Source: Bathymodiolus brooksi | Lineage: Eukaryota > Mollusca > Bivalvia > Mytilida > Modiolidae | Direction: 5' to 3' | Assembly: GCA_963680875.1 (NCBI GenBank) | Contig: OY804578.1 | Coordinates: 103,197,689 to 103,261,688 of the forward strand | Length of the DNA stretch: 64,000 nt | Part shown: one piece after another, positions 1 to 13,732 of the stretch | Position numbering within the stretch: the stretch's first letter is position 1 | Layout: each line of letters begins with the position of its first letter | Notes under the pieces: model-generated | What the model was told of the DNA's origin: nothing | Seen by the model: only the letters and a program-made list of their open reading frames with translations | Database searches by the model: none | Program-made: the position numbers and the translations under genes

Positions 1-360
1 TTGATCCACTTTATATTATTTATTCAGTTCTTGTATTTTTCTATTTCTCACTGTTCCATAAATAAAAGTGTTCATTGATCCGACTTGCATGTAGGGTGAT
101 CATGTTCTACAAATGCTAATAACAAAATACTCGACATAAACAACTAGCGTCCTTAAGGAAGCATAATGTGTATATTTCCAAGATTTTTCCCAGGAATGTA
201 AGAAAACATATTCAACGAAAATGCGCACTTGTACATAGATTTGATGACATTCGTATTAACTCTAATCAACGTTGTCAACATCGAAACATTTATATCTATC
301 CTGTCTTGCATGTTAACGGTCTTCAAAATAACGGCGATGCGATGTGTTTTCAAATTTAGT
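1..360. other. Left flank of the 4.1-kb array, no gene seen
   Basis: AT-rich sequence with only short overlapping frames on both strands and no domain I recognise. It ends at the first base of the 4.1-kb repeat; the junction shares the short word ggcaat with the unit boundary. Confidence 0.6.
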
Positions 361-844
361 GGCAATTTCAAAATACACCCATTTCTCTTTTTAATAGTAA
401 CGATAAAATAGATAAGTACTGCAATTGGATGTGTGGGGACATAATGTATCATTTTTATTTTGGCTAGACAAAATTTAAGTTCCTAACAATAAAACGTTCG
501 TCAAATCGTTGAAATTTCAATTGCAACGTATTGTACTCCACCCATGGCTGATTTGATTCGTCATTGCTATGAATATCAATTTATGGCTAGTCTAAAAAAA
601 ACCTGCTATAAGCACACACTGTTTATTCAACAATAATTACGTGTACCTAGACGATATCTCAACTGGGAGCAATTTTCATGCTTTTTGTAAAACAAATTTA
701 TCACATGGAACATGTTTTTGACTTAGACATAAACAAATGGAAGATGAATTTAACTCGCATGTTAACGTTGGTTCGATTTGTCTATTCTTCGATTCATAGC
801 TTCTAATTGCCCCTCTGGTATATTAAAACCAGTTTACACCCGAA

Positions 845-1000
845 TTTTAGTGGGGTTCGTGTTAGTCGATCTTTAGTTTTATGTGTATGTTTTGCAGATC
901 GTTGTTTGTCCTTTTATACTTGTTCTTTTTGGCCATTGTGTTGTCTGTTCTTCTTCGATATACGGATTCTGATAACCCGTCTGGTATATTCAAGCTGTTT
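845..1000 (+). repeat. Dispersed repeat R1 fragment (unit 1)
   Basis: Begins at the R1 word agtggggttcgtgtta and ends at ctggtatattcaag. The same family occurs at 27520-27765, 28800-29065, 41970-42190, 50848-51065 and 52200-52335. Equivalent copies inside the array are at 4937-5092, 9037-9192, 13137-13292 and 17238-17393. I see no coding capacity. From general knowledge this resembles an abundant molluscan repeat, but I cannot name it. Confidence 0.7.
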
Positions 1001-1440
1001 TAAGACAATTATAACAGTTATATCATGATAACGGAACAAAAATACACCAATAAATTTTTTTTTCATAAATTATTGAAAACTTACCACCAGATATTGATTT
1101 AGATACAATTCAACGCATAGAAATCTGATAAAAAGGTATTTCCCCATGCATCCATGTTTCTTTGGCGATGTTATCAACATAGCAAAATGGATAAAGTCCG
1201 ACACATCTGAACTTTAAAAAAAATCGCAAAATCTTACTTAGCAACTATAGCTAATTCTTTGAGGCATGTTTTGTTTTGCTAAGATAGAGACAACTGGCTC
1301 ATATAATTAGTAGGTCGTGCTAGCAACTAAATCAGTCAATTTACATTTTCATTCCATATTATTACTATTCTATGTTTAGTATTTAAAGTCAGCAAATTAC
1401 CTATTTATTCAGGTCTCCCACGAAGACCATTGTTTTCTTT

Positions 1441-1798
1441 TATGAGTGATTATTTAGCACCAACTCAGCAATTTTTCAGCTATATCATGGTAAGAACAAG
1501 TTAATTTTCAATGAGATGATGATGAGGTCCGCTTTGTTCTAGGCCAAAACGCCGAGTTGGATTTTTATAGTGCTAGCTCACTGAAACAACAGTCGGCGGG
1601 TAGACATGTCACTCCACTTGGACACATTATTCTGATTCCGAGCAAATCAATCTTTGCTCTCTCTCCTTAATGCTGCGTGCTTAGCGGAGAAGCAACAGAT
1701 GCCAATTTTATAGTCTTTGGTTTGACCCGACCGGGGCTCGAACCCACGATCTACCGCACTCGATGCGAGAACGCTAACCATTACGCCACAGATGCGTG
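1441..1798 (-). mobile_element. tRNA-headed SINE (family S3), unit 1
   Basis: Read on the minus strand, the head carries an A-box-like tggcgtaatggttagcg and a B-box-like gggttcgagcc, followed by a body and a 3' part ending in a core with ccatgatatagctgaaa. The translated head gives the VSVLASSAVDRGFEPRSG string that appears in many invertebrate predicted proteins, a SINE artefact. No target duplication was identified. Confidence 0.8.
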
Positions 1799-1914
1799 TT
1801 TTTCTTATATGTATGTGACTAATTGATAATATATCTGTTAGAAGTAGCAATCCTACGAGTAATGATCTTCAATCAACAAATGTGACCCTATTAGTTAGCA
1901 ATCAATTACTTACA

Positions 1915-2510
1915 AACTTTCACTTAGCCTACTATCGTGGCTATTCGTGTTAATGTTGTCGTTGATATTGGTGCTAGTGTGCAGTAAATTTAAACGAAGA
2001 TCAATCAATGCAGGTGTTTTATTATTTATTTGATTATAATTGTCTTGCAGTTGGAGGTTCGGTCCTAGTATTTTCCTAACTACGAGCATTCATTGACCCT
2101 GCTATCGTTGAGTTTTGTGATAGTGTTTGAACTTTATATGATTGAAGCAAATCAATGCAGGTGTTTTATTATATGTTATATCTGTGTTGGTTTTGGCGAT
2201 CCTAGCAGTCTATTAACAACGAGCATTCATTGACCCTACTATCGTACTGTTCATGTTTGTGTTGTCGTTGATATTTGTGTCAGACCTTTTTAATTTACCC
2301 GAATCAGTGCGGGAGTTTCATTATTTAGTTATATCTGTATTGCCTATGACGCTCCTAATAATCTGTTAGCTATGTTCATTCATTGACCCTGCTATCGTAC
2401 TGTTCCTGCTTACGTTAATGTCGATATTGTGATAGTGTGTTGTATTTTTGAATGGAAGCAAATCAGTGCATATTATTTTTTGTTCGTTTATACCTGTACT
2501 GTCGTAAGAG
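1915..2510. repeat. Degenerate ~140-170-bp subrepeat, about 4 copies
   Basis: The word cattgaccct recurs at 2091, 2228 and 2381, and a related ctactatcg occurs near 1928. Each is followed by gttgt/gttgatattg-like sequence and caaatcaatgcaggtg-like sequence. Spacing is about 170, 137 and 153 bases. The block is present in all five array units. Confidence 0.75.
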
Positions 2511-3452
2511 ATAATTATTACGATAGGTAGGTTTGGGATCACATTTACCGGTTTCACCCCGCCACGTATTGTGCATGTTCCATCGTCATTTTTTTTGTGT
2601 TCAATGATTTTAGGCGAGTGGGAATTAATTATTCACTGTTGATATTAAATGTTTTCTTTTATTGAAGACGATCCGCGGATAGCAAAACTGTTTCAACAAC
2701 TTGATCAGGATCTTTTCTAGTTACTTGCTGAATATGATTTTCAGTGTACGTGCATATATAGCATACTCTTTAGTGTACACGTTAGAATACCTTTCAGAGA
2801 GGGAATCGCACATGAAATAACAAAAACCACATAACATTATTTTATTTACGTGAATGCCACAAATACAGATATACTAGTGCTTAGTATGACTTGAATTATC
2901 GTCAATGAATGATGTAAGCGGTCCTATAGAATTAGATGGACAGGAATGTTGTCCTGAATTCTTTGTCTTGGCCCTCTATATTCAGCTGAAATGCTATAAT
3001 GTATATCACACAGTTCATTGTTGGTCGTGGACAACCCAAATTGCCGCTTTAAAACATTACATGAAAAACAGTAAATCCCACACTACCAAAACAATCCAAA
3101 TCCAATCGAAAAATAATAGAAAGAGGCAAAATCCATACCCCGAATACATATGTATAACCGCTCACTTTCCTGGTCTGACACAGTCACTTCAATAAAAAGT
3201 GGCATGGTTTGACTACTTTCACCACAGGGAGGGTTCTGTTTAAATACCACTTATTTGCATGTTAAAAATAAACCAGCAGAATTTTGCAGGATAAAAAATA
3301 AGAACAAAAAAAAATAAAAAAAATAAAAAAGCAAACAAGGTAAGGATTTTGACGTGTGTCGTTACTCTAAGCGGTTTCGTGACTATGTTAGACTACGTAA
3401 AATGTCTTTGAGATAATTGTTCCAATTTTATTTTTGTTCCAAAGCCAGTTTT

Positions 3453-3724
3453 TGGGCCCCGATGGCTCAATGAGTTAGGTATTTGGATTACCTAACAACT
3501 CATACAAGCCTATCACCAATACGGCGTGGGTTCGCGCCCGGCTATGTAAATTACAAAAAGGTGCACTCGACTCACAGCAGCAGTGATAAAGCTTACCAGT
3601 TGCTTGCCCATGGTCGGTGGTTCTCTCCCTGTACTCCGGTTTCTTCCATCCCTAAAACTGGTCGCCATGATATAGCTGAAATATTACTGAAAGTGGCGTT
3701 AAACACCAAAAATCAATCAATCAA
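3453..3724 (+). mobile_element. tRNA-headed SINE (family S1) with 14-bp target duplication, unit 1
   Basis: The head gggccccgatggctcaatga holds an A-box-like segment and gggttcgcgcc is B-box-like. The 3' core is gccatgatatagctgaaata and the tail is (aatc)n. The insertion is bounded by the direct repeat ccaaagccagtttt at 3439-3452 and 3725-3738, as expected for LINE-driven insertion. A 105-codon frame across it is a by-product. Confidence 0.92.
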
Positions 3725-5532
3725 CCAAAGCCAGTTTTATAAATGGTTATACGACATATATATTTATACGCTGTCTGCATTTAAAAGACCTCCTTTGTAG
3801 ATATTGAAAATAAAGACTAGGCGCGTAGCTCCTACAAAGGGCTAAGCATTCCATCTCTACTCAATCTTATTTATGTTGTCAGTTATTTTTAAATAAGATG
3901 GATGTAGCTATGGACAGAAATATTAATGATAATTGTGAATATATGGCAAATATATTGTTTTCTGAGGGAAAATAAAGAAGCTCAAGTGGGAACCAATAAA
4001 TGAAATCACTTTTTTTTCTCACGGTGGTATTGAGAAACAAACTGTTCTTGTCACTTGACAGAACCGCAATGCCTTCTTGCATCTTTCAGGTCCAGTTTTT
4101 TTGGCGAAAAACAATTTTTGACTTGAAGGAACGCAGTTAACGAAAATCTGAAGAGATATAGGCTTTCATGGAACAATATTGAAACATTGACAAATCAGGC
4201 AACGCCAGTGATCAGGAAAAATCAAAGGGAAGGGAATATATAGACAATATACGTACATTTGCTGAAAATAAAGAAAAAAATGTTTCCATGAGCTTCAGAA
4301 ACAGATAGAACAAGCCTTTGTCGAGATTTTCTGTCCCGTTTCGCAGCTTGTACTTCTACCGTTTCTTACCGTTGCTCGACATAAATCAGGTACAACGAAA
4401 GCTATAGCATGGTCAGTGATCGTACATAGCAAAAAATAATTATCCAGGCAATGGCAATTTCAAAATACACCCATTTCTCTTTTTAATAGTAACGATAAAA
4501 TAGATAAGTACTGCAATTGGATGTGTGGGGACATAATGTATCATTTTTATTTTGGCTAGACAAAATTTAAGTTCCTAACAATAAAACGTTCGTCAAATCG
4601 TTGAAATTTCAATTGCAACGTATTGTACTCCACCCATGGCTGATTTGATTCGTCATTGCTATGAATATCAATTTATGGCTAGTCTAAAAAAAACCTGCTA
4701 TAAGCACACACTGTTTATTCAACAATAATTACGTGTACCTAGACGATATCTCAACTGGGAGCAATTTTCATGCTTTTTGTAAAACAAATTTATCACATGG
4801 AACATGTTTTTGACTTAGACATAAACAAATGGAAGATGAATTTAACTCGCATGTTAACGTTGGTTCGATTTGTCTATTCTTCGATTCATAGCTTCTAATT
4901 GCCCCTCTGGTATATTAAAACCAGTTCACACCCGAATTTTAGTGGGGTTCGTGTTAGTCGATCTTTAGTTTTATGTGTATGTTTTGCAGATCGTTGTTTG
5001 TCCTTTTATACTTGTTCTTTTTGGCCATTGTGTTGTCTGTTCTTCTTCGATATACGGATTCTGATAACCCGTCTGGTATATTCAAGCTGTTTTAAGACAA
5101 TTATAACAGTTATATCATGATAACGGAACAAAAATACACCAATAAATTTTTTTTTCATAAATTATTGAAAACTTACCACCAGATATTGATTTAGATACAA
5201 TTCAACGCATAGAAATCTGATAAAAAGGTATTTCCCCATGCATCCATGTTTCTTTGGCGATGTTATCAACATAGTAAAATGGATAAAGTCCGACACATCT
5301 GAACTTTAAAAAAAATCGCAAAATCTTACTTAGCAACTATAGCTAATTCTTTGAGGCATGTTTTGTTTTGCTAAGATAGGGACAACTGGCTCATATAATT
5401 AGTAGGTCGTGCTAGCAACTAAATCAGTCAATTTACATTTTCATTCCATATTATTACTATTCTATGTTTAGTATTTAAAGTCAGCAAATTACCTATTTAT
5501 TCAGGTCTCCCACGAAGACCATTGTTTTCTTT

Positions 5533-5890
5533 TATGAGTGATTATTTAGCACCAACTCAGCAATTTTTCAGCTATATCATGGTAAGAACAAGTTAATTTT
5601 CAATGAGATGATGATGAGGTCCGCTTTGTTCTAGGCCAAAACGCCGAGTTGGATTTTTATAGTGCTAGCTCACTGAAACAACAGTCGGTGGGTAGACATG
5701 TCACTCCACTTGGACACATTATTCTGATTCCGAGCAAATCAATCTTTGCTCTCTCTCCTTAATGCTGCGTGCTTAGCGCAGAAGCAACAGATGCCAATTT
5801 TATAGTCTTTGGTTTGACCCGACCGGGGCTCGAACCCACGATCTACCGCACTCGATGCGAGAACGCTAACCATTACGCCACCGATGCGTG
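5533..5890 (-). mobile_element. SINE S3, unit 2
   Basis: Same insertion as in unit 1, carried by unit duplication. The head reads accgatgcgtgtttgtc where unit 1 reads acagatgcgtgttttt. Confidence 0.78.
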
Positions 5891-7552
5891 TTTGTCTTAT
5901 ATGTATGTGACTAATTGATAATATATCTGTTAGAAGTAGCAATCCTACGAGTAATGATCTTCAATCAACAAATGCAACCCTATTAGTTAGCAATCAATTA
6001 CTTACAAACTTTCACTTAGCCTACTATCGTGGCTATTCGTGTTAATGTTGTCGTTGATATTGGTGCTAGTGTGCAGTAAATTTAAACGAAGATCAATCAA
6101 TGCAGGTGTTTTATTATTTATTTGATTATAATTGTCTTGCAGTTGGAGGTTCGGTCCTAGTATTTTCCTAACTACGAGCATTCATTGACCCTGCTATCGC
6201 TGAGTTTTGTGATAGTGTTTGAACTTTATATGATTGAAGCAAATCAATGCAGGTGTTTTATTATATGTTATATCTGTGTTGGTTTTGGCGATCCTAGCAG
6301 TCTATTAACAACGAGCATTCATTGACCCTACTATCGTACTGTTCATGTTTGTGTTGTCGTTGATATTTGTGTCAGACCTTTTAATTTACCCGAATCAGTG
6401 CGGGAGTTTCATTATTTAGTTATATCTGTATTGCCTATGACGCTCCTAATAATCTGTTAGCTATGTTCATTCATTGACCCTGCTATCGTACTGTTCCTGC
6501 TTACGTTAATGTCGATATTGTGATAGTGTGTTGTATTTTTGAATGGAAGCAAATCAGTGCATATTATTTTTTGTTCGTTTATACCTGTACTGTCGTAAGA
6601 GATACTTATTACGATAGGTAGGTTTGGGATCACATTTACCGGTTTCACCCCGCCACGTATTGTGCATGTTCCATCGTCATGCGCCATAGTCTTTTTGTGT
6701 TCAATGATTTTAGGCGAGTGGGAATTAATTATTCACTGTTGATATTAAATGTTTTCTTTTATTGAAGACGATCCGCGGATAGCAAAACTGTTTCAACAAC
6801 TTGATCAGGATCTTTTCTAGTTACTTGCTGAATATGATTTTCAGTGTACGTGCATATATAGCATACTCTTTAGTGTAAACGTTGGAATACCCTTCAGAGA
6901 GGGAATCGCACATGAAATAACAAAAACCACATAACATTATTTTATTTACGTGAATGCCACAAATACAGATATACTAGTGCTTAGTATGACTTGAATTATC
7001 GTCAATGAATGATGTAAGCGGTCCTATAGAATTAGATGGACAGGAATGTTGTCCTGAATTCTTTGTCTTGGCCCTCTATATTCAGCTGAAATGCTATAAT
7101 GTATATCATACAGTTCATTGTTGGTCGTGGACAACCCAAATTGCCGCTTTAAAACATTACATGAAAAACAGTAAATCCCACACTACTAAAACATTCCAAA
7201 TCCAATCGAAAAATAATAGAAAGAGGCAAAATCCATACCCCGAATACATATGTATAACCGCTCACTTTCCTGGTCTGACATAGTCACTTCAATAAAAAGT
7301 GGCATGGTTTGACTACTTTCACCACAGTGAGGGTTCTGTTTAAATACCACTTATTTGCATGTTAAAAATAAACCAGCAGAATTTTGCAGGATAAAAAATA
7401 AGAACAAAAAAAAATAAAAAAAATAAAAAAGCAAATAAGGTAGGGATTTTGACGTGTGTCGTTACTCTAAGCGGTTTCGTGACTATGTTAGACTACGTAA
7501 AATGTCTTTGAGATAATTGTTCCAATTTTATTTTTGTTCCAAAGCCAGTTTT

Positions 7553-7824
7553 TGGGCCCCGATGGCTCAATGAGTTAGGTATTTGGATTACCTAACAACT
7601 CATACAAGCCTATCACCAATACGGCGTGGGTTCGCGCCCGGCTATGTAAATTACAAAAAGGTGCACTCGACTCACAGCAGCAGTGATAAAGCTTACCAGT
7701 TGCTTGCCCATGGTCGGTGGTTCTCTCCCTGTACTCCGGTTTCTTCCATCCCTAAAACTGGTCGCCATGATATAGCTGAAATATTACTGAAAGTGGCGTT
7801 AAACACCAAAAATCAATCAATCAA
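7553..7824 (+). mobile_element. SINE S1, unit 2
   Basis: Same insertion and same flanking direct repeat as unit 1, so it predates array expansion. Confidence 0.9.
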
Positions 7825-9632
7825 CCAAAGCCAGTTTTATAAATGGTTATACGACATATATATTTATACGCTGTCTGCATTTAAAAGACCTCCTTTGTAG
7901 ATATTGAAAATAAAGACTAGGCGCGTAGCTCCTACAAAGGGCTAAGCATTCCATCTCTACTCAATCTTATTTATGTTGTCAGTTATTTTTAAATAAGATG
8001 GATGTAGCTATGAACAGAAATATTAATGATAATTGTGAATATATGGCAAATATATTGTTTTCTGAGGGAAAATAAAGAAGCTCAAGTGGGAACCAATAAA
8101 TGAAATCACTTTTTTTTCTCACGGTGGTATTGAGAAACAAACTGTTCTTGTCACTTGACAGAACCGCAATGCCTTCTTGCATCTTTCAGGTCCAGTTTTT
8201 TTGGCGAAAAACAATTTTTGACTTGAAGGAACGCAGTTAACGAAAATCTGAAGAGATATAGGCTTTCATGGAACAATATTGAAACATTGACAAATCAGGC
8301 AACGCCAGTGATCAGGAAAAATCAAAGGGAAGGGAATATATAGACAATATACGTACATTTGCTGAAAATAAAGAAAAAAATGTTTCCATGAGCTTCAGAA
8401 ACAGATAGAACAAGCCTTTGTCGAGATTTTCTGTCCCGTTTCGCAGCTTGTACTTCTACCGTTTCTTACCGTTGCTCGACATAAATCAGGTACAACGAAA
8501 GCTATAGCATGGTCAGTGATCGTACATAGCAAAAAATAATTATCCAGGCAATGGCAATTTCAAAATACACCCATTTCTCTTTTTAATAGTAACGATAAAA
8601 TAGATAAGTACTGCAATTGGATGTGTGGGGACATAATGTATCATTTTTATTTTGGCTAGACAAAATTTAAGTTCCTAACAATAAAACGTTCGTCAAATCG
8701 TTGAAATTTCAATTGCAACGTATTGTACTCCACCCATGGCTGATTTGATTCGTCATTGCTATGAATATCAATTTATGGCTAGTCTAAAAAAAACCTGCTA
8801 TAAGCACACACTGTTTATTCAACAATAATTACGTGTACCTAGACGATATCTCAACTGGGAGCAATTTTCATGCTTTTTGTAAAACAAATTTATCACATGG
8901 AACATGTTTTTGACTTAGACATAAACAAATGGAAGATGAATTTAACTCGCATGTTAACGTTGGTTCGATTTGTCTATTCTTCGATTCATAGCTTCTAATT
9001 GCCCCTCTGGTATATTAAAACCAGTTCACACCCGAATTTTAGTGGGGTTCGTGTTAGTCGATCTTTAGTTTTATGTGTATGTTTTGCAGATCGTTGTTTG
9101 TCCTTTTATACTTGTTCTTTTTGGCCATTGTGTTGTCTGTTCTTCTTCGATATACGGATTCTGATAACCCGTCTGGTATATTCAAGCTGTTTTAAGACAA
9201 TTATAACAGTTATATCATGATAACGGAACAAAAATACACCAATAAATTTTTTTTTCATAAATTATTGAAAACTTACCACCAGATATTGATTTAGATACAA
9301 TTCAACGCATAGAAATCTGATAAAAAGGTATTTCCCCATGCATCCATGTTTCTTTGGCGATGTTATCAACATAGTAAAATGGATAAAGTCCGACACATCT
9401 GAACTTTAAAAAAAATCGCAAAATCTTACTTAGCAACTATAGCTAATTCTTTGAGGCATGTTTTGTTTTGCTAAGATAGGGACAACTGGCTCATATAATT
9501 AGTAGGTCGTGCTAGCAACTAAATCAGTCAATTTACATTTTCATTCCATATTATTACTATTCTATGTTTAGTATTTAAAGTCAGCAAATTACCTATTTAT
9601 TCAGGTCTCCCACGAAGACCATTGTTTTCTTT

Positions 9633-9990
9633 TATGAGTGATTATTTAGCACCAACTCAGCAATTTTTCAGCTATATCATGGTAAGAACAAGTTAATTTT
9701 CAATGAGATGATGATGAGGTCCGCTTTGTTCTAGGCCAAAACGCCGAGTTGGATTTTTATAGTGCTAGCTCACTGAAACAACAGTCGGTGGGTAGACATG
9801 TCACTCCACTTGGACACATTATTCTGATTCCGAGCAAATCAATCTTTGCTCTCTCTCCTTAATGCTGCGTGCTTAGCGCAGAAGCAACAGATGCCAATTT
9901 TATAGTCTTTGGTTTGACCCGACCGGGGCTCGAACCCACGATCTACCGCACTCGATGCGAGAACACTAACCATTACGCCACCGATGCGTG
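9633..9990 (-). mobile_element. SINE S3, unit 3
   Basis: Copy of the unit-1 insertion. One head base differs (gaacac for gaacgc), shared only with unit 4. Confidence 0.78.
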
Positions 9991-11652
9991 TTTGTCTTAT
10001 ATGTATGTGACTAATTGATAATATATCTGTTAGAAGTAGCAATCCTACGAGTAATGATCTTCAATCAACAAATGCAACCCTATTAGTTAGCAATCAATTA
10101 CTTACAAACTTTCACTTAGCCTACTATCGTGGCTATTCGTGTTAATGTTGTCGTTGATATTGGTGCTAGTGTGCAGTAAATTTAAACGAAGATCAATCAA
10201 TGCAGGTGTTTTATTATTTATTTGATTATAATTGTCTTGCAGTTGGAGGTTCGGTCCTAGTATTTTCCTAACTACGAGCATTCATTGACCCTGCTATCGC
10301 TGAGTTTTGTGATAGTGTTTGAACTTTATATGATTGAAGCAAATCAATGCAGGTGTTTTATTATATGTTATATCTGTGTTGGTTTTGGCGATCCTAGCAG
10401 TCTATTAACAACGAGCATTCATTGACCCTACTATCGTACTGTTCATGTTTGTGTTGTCGTTGATATTTGTGTCAGACCTTTTAATTTACCCGAATCAGTG
10501 CGGGAGTTTCATTATTTAGTTATATCTGTATTGCCTATGACGCTCCTAATAATCTGTTAGCTATGTTCATTCATTGACCCTGCTATCGTACTGTTCCTGC
10601 TTACGTTAATGTCGATATTGTGATAGTGTGTTGTATTTTTGAATGGAAGCAAATCAGTGCATATTATTTTTTGTTCGTTTATACCTGTACTGTCGTAAGA
10701 GATACTTATTACGATAGGTAGGTTTGGGATCACATTTACCGGTTTCACCCCGCCACGTATTGTGCATGTTCCATCGTCATGCGCCATAGTCTTTTTGTGT
10801 TCAATGATTTTAGGCGAGTGGGAATTAATTATTCACTGTTGATATTAAATGTTTTCTTTTATTGAAGACGATCCGCGGATAGCAAAACTGTTTCAACAAC
10901 TTGATCAGGATCTTTTCTAGTTACTTGCTGAATATGATTTTCAGTGTACGTGCATATATAGCATACTCTTTAGTGTAAACGTTGGAATACCCTTCAGAGA
11001 GGGAATCGCACATGAAATAACAAAAACCACATAACATTATTTTATTTACGTGAATGCCACAAATACAGATATACTAGTGCTTAGTATGACTTGAATTATC
11101 GTCAATGAATGATGTAAGCGGTCCTATAGAATTAGATGGACAGGAATGTTGTCCTGAATTCTTTGTCTTGGCCCTCTATATTCAGCTGAAATGCTATAAT
11201 GTATATCATACAGTTCATTGTTGGTCGTGGACAACCCAAATTGCCGCTTTAAAACATTACATGAAAAACAGTAAATCCCACACTACTAAAACATTCCAAA
11301 TCCAATCGAAAAATAATAGAAAGAGGCAAAATCCATACCCCGAATACATATGCATAACCGCTCACTTTCCTGGTCTGACATAGTCACTTCAATAAAAAGT
11401 GGCATGGTTTGACTACTTTCACCACAGGGAGGGTTCTGTTTAAATACCACTTATTTGCATGTTAAAAATAAACCAGCAGAATTTTGCAGGATAAAAAATA
11501 AGAACAAAAAAAAATAAAAAAAATAAAAAAGCAAATAAGGTAGGGATTTTGACGTGTGTCGTTACTCTAAGCGGTTTCGTGACTATGTTAGACTACGTAA
11601 AATGTCTTTGAGATAATTGTTCCAATTTTATTTTTGTTCCAAAGCCAGTTTT

Positions 11653-11924
11653 TGGGCCCCGATGGCTCAATGAGTTAGGTATTTGGATTACCTAACAACT
11701 CATACAAGCCTATCACCAATACGGCGTGGGTTCGCGCCCGGCTATGTAAATTACAAAAAGGTGCACTCGACTCACAGCAGCAGTGATAAAGCTTACCAGT
11801 TGCTTGCCCATGGTCGGTGGTTCTCTCCCTGTACTCCGGTTTCTTCCATCCCTAAAACTGGTCGCCATGATATAGCTGAAATATTACTGAAAGTGGCGTT
11901 AAACACCAAAAATCAATCAATCAA
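11653..11924 (+). mobile_element. SINE S1, unit 3
   Basis: Copy of the unit-1 insertion with the same flanking direct repeat. Confidence 0.9.
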
Positions 11925-13732
11925 CCAAAGCCAGTTTTATAAATGGTTATACGACATATATATTTATACGCTGTCTGCATTTAAAAGACCTCCTTTGTAG
12001 ATATTGAAAATAAAGACTAGGCGCGTAGCTCCTACAAAGGGCTAAGCATTCCATCTCTACTCAATCTTATTTATGTTGTCAGTTATTTTTAAATAAGATG
12101 GATGTAGCTATGAACAGAAATATTAATGATAATTGTGAATATATGGCAAATATATTGTTTTCTGAGGGAAAATAAAGAAGCTCAAGTGGGAACCAATAAA
12201 TGAAATCACTTTTTTTTCTCACGGTGGTATTGAGAAACAAACTGTTCTTGTCACTTGACAGAACCGCAATGCCTTCTTGCATCTTTCAGGTCCAGTTTTT
12301 TTGGCGAAAAACAATTTTTGACTTGAAGGAACGCAGTTAACGAAAATCTGAAGAGATATAGGCTTTCATGGAACAATATTGAAACATTGACAAATCAGGC
12401 AACGCCAGTGATCAGGAAAAATCAAAGGGAAGGGAATATATAGACAATATACGTACATTTGCTGAAAATAAAGAAAAAAATGTTTCCATGAGCTTCAGAA
12501 ACAGATAGAACAAGCCTTTGTCGAGATTTTCTGTCCCGTTTCGCAGCTTGTACTTCTACCGTTTCTTACCGTTGCTCGACATAAATCAGGTACAACGAAA
12601 GCTATAGCATGGTCAGTGATCGTACATAGCAAAAAATAATTATCCAGGCAATGGCAATTTCAAAATACACCCATTTCTCTTTTTAATAGTAACGATAAAA
12701 TAGATAAGTACTGCAATTGGATGTGTGGGGACATAATGTATCATTTTTATTTTGGCTAGACAAAATTTAAGTTCCTAACAATAAAACGTTCGTCAAATCG
12801 TTGAAATTTCAATTGCAACGTATTGTACTCCACCCATGGCTGATTTGATTCGTCATTGCTATGAATATCAATTTATGGCTAGTCTAAGAAAAACCTGCTA
12901 TAAGCACACACTGTTTATTCAACAATAATTACGTGTACCTAGACGATATCTCAACTGGGAGCAATTTTCATGCTTTTTGTAAAACAAATTTATCACATGG
13001 AACATGTTTTTGACTTAGACATAAACAAATGGAAGATGAATTTAACTCGCATGTTAACGTTGGTTCGATTTGTCTATTCTTCGATTCATAGCTTCTAATT
13101 GCCCCTCTGGTATATTAAAACCAGTTCACACCCGAATTTTAGTGGGGTTCGTGTTAGTCGATCTTTAGTTTTATGTGTATGTTTTGCAGATCGTTGTTTG
13201 TCCTTTTATACTTGTTCTTTTTGGCCATTGTGTTGTCTGTTCTTCTTCGATATACGGATTCTGATAACCCGTCTGGTATATTCAAGCTGTTTTAAGACAA
13301 TTATAACAGTTATATCATGATAACGGAACAAAAATACACCAATAAATTTTTTTTTCATAAATTATTGAAAACTTACCACCAGATATTGATTTAGATACAA
13401 TTCAACGCATAGAAATCTGATAAAAAGGTATTTCCCCATGCATCCATGTTTCTTTGGCGATGTTATCAACATAGCAAAATGGATAAAGTCCGACACATCT
13501 GAACTTTAAAAAAAATCGCAAAATCTTACTTAGCAACTATAGCTAATTCTTTGAGGCATGTTTTGTTTTGCTAAGATAGAGACAACTGGCTCATATAATT
13601 AGTAGGTCGTGCTAGCAACTAAATCAGTCAATTTACATTTTCATTCCATATTATTACTATTCTATGTTTAGTATTTAAAGTCAGCAAATTACCTATTTAT
13701 TCAGGTCTCCCACGAAGACCATTGTTTTCTTT

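Larger units (their letters stand above)
361..4452 (+). repeat. Array unit 1
   Basis: The most divergent end unit, 4092 bases. It is 8 bases shorter than units 2 and 3, chiefly because a short stretch near 2589 (gcgccatagtc in the others) is replaced by three T. It shares several private variants with units 4 and 5 rather than with its neighbour unit 2. Confidence 0.93.
4453..8552 (+). repeat. Array unit 2
   Basis: 4100 bases. Through its middle it shares variants with unit 3 only (for example gatagggacaac, ctatcgctgag, atgaacagaa). Near 7257-7329 it instead matches unit 4 (tatgtataacc with cacagtgagg). Confidence 0.93.
8553..12652 (+). repeat. Array unit 3
   Basis: 4100 bases, nearly identical to unit 2 over most of its length. 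It carries gaacactaacc in the SINE head (as unit 4) and tatgcataacc with cacagggagg near 11347-11429 (as unit 5). Confidence 0.93.

Noticed and set aside
1735..1798. tRNA gene on the minus strand
   Set aside because: A and B boxes are present but the cloverleaf is poor and the SINE body continues directly from it.
2905..3195. A 92-96-codon ORF conserved in the array units
   Set aside because: No domain recognised, and the near identity of units gives no information on coding constraint. Left unannotated.
3483..3800. A 105-codon ORF conserved in all five array units
   Set aside because: It runs through SINE S1 from head to tail, including the (aatc)n tail; conservation follows from recent unit duplication.
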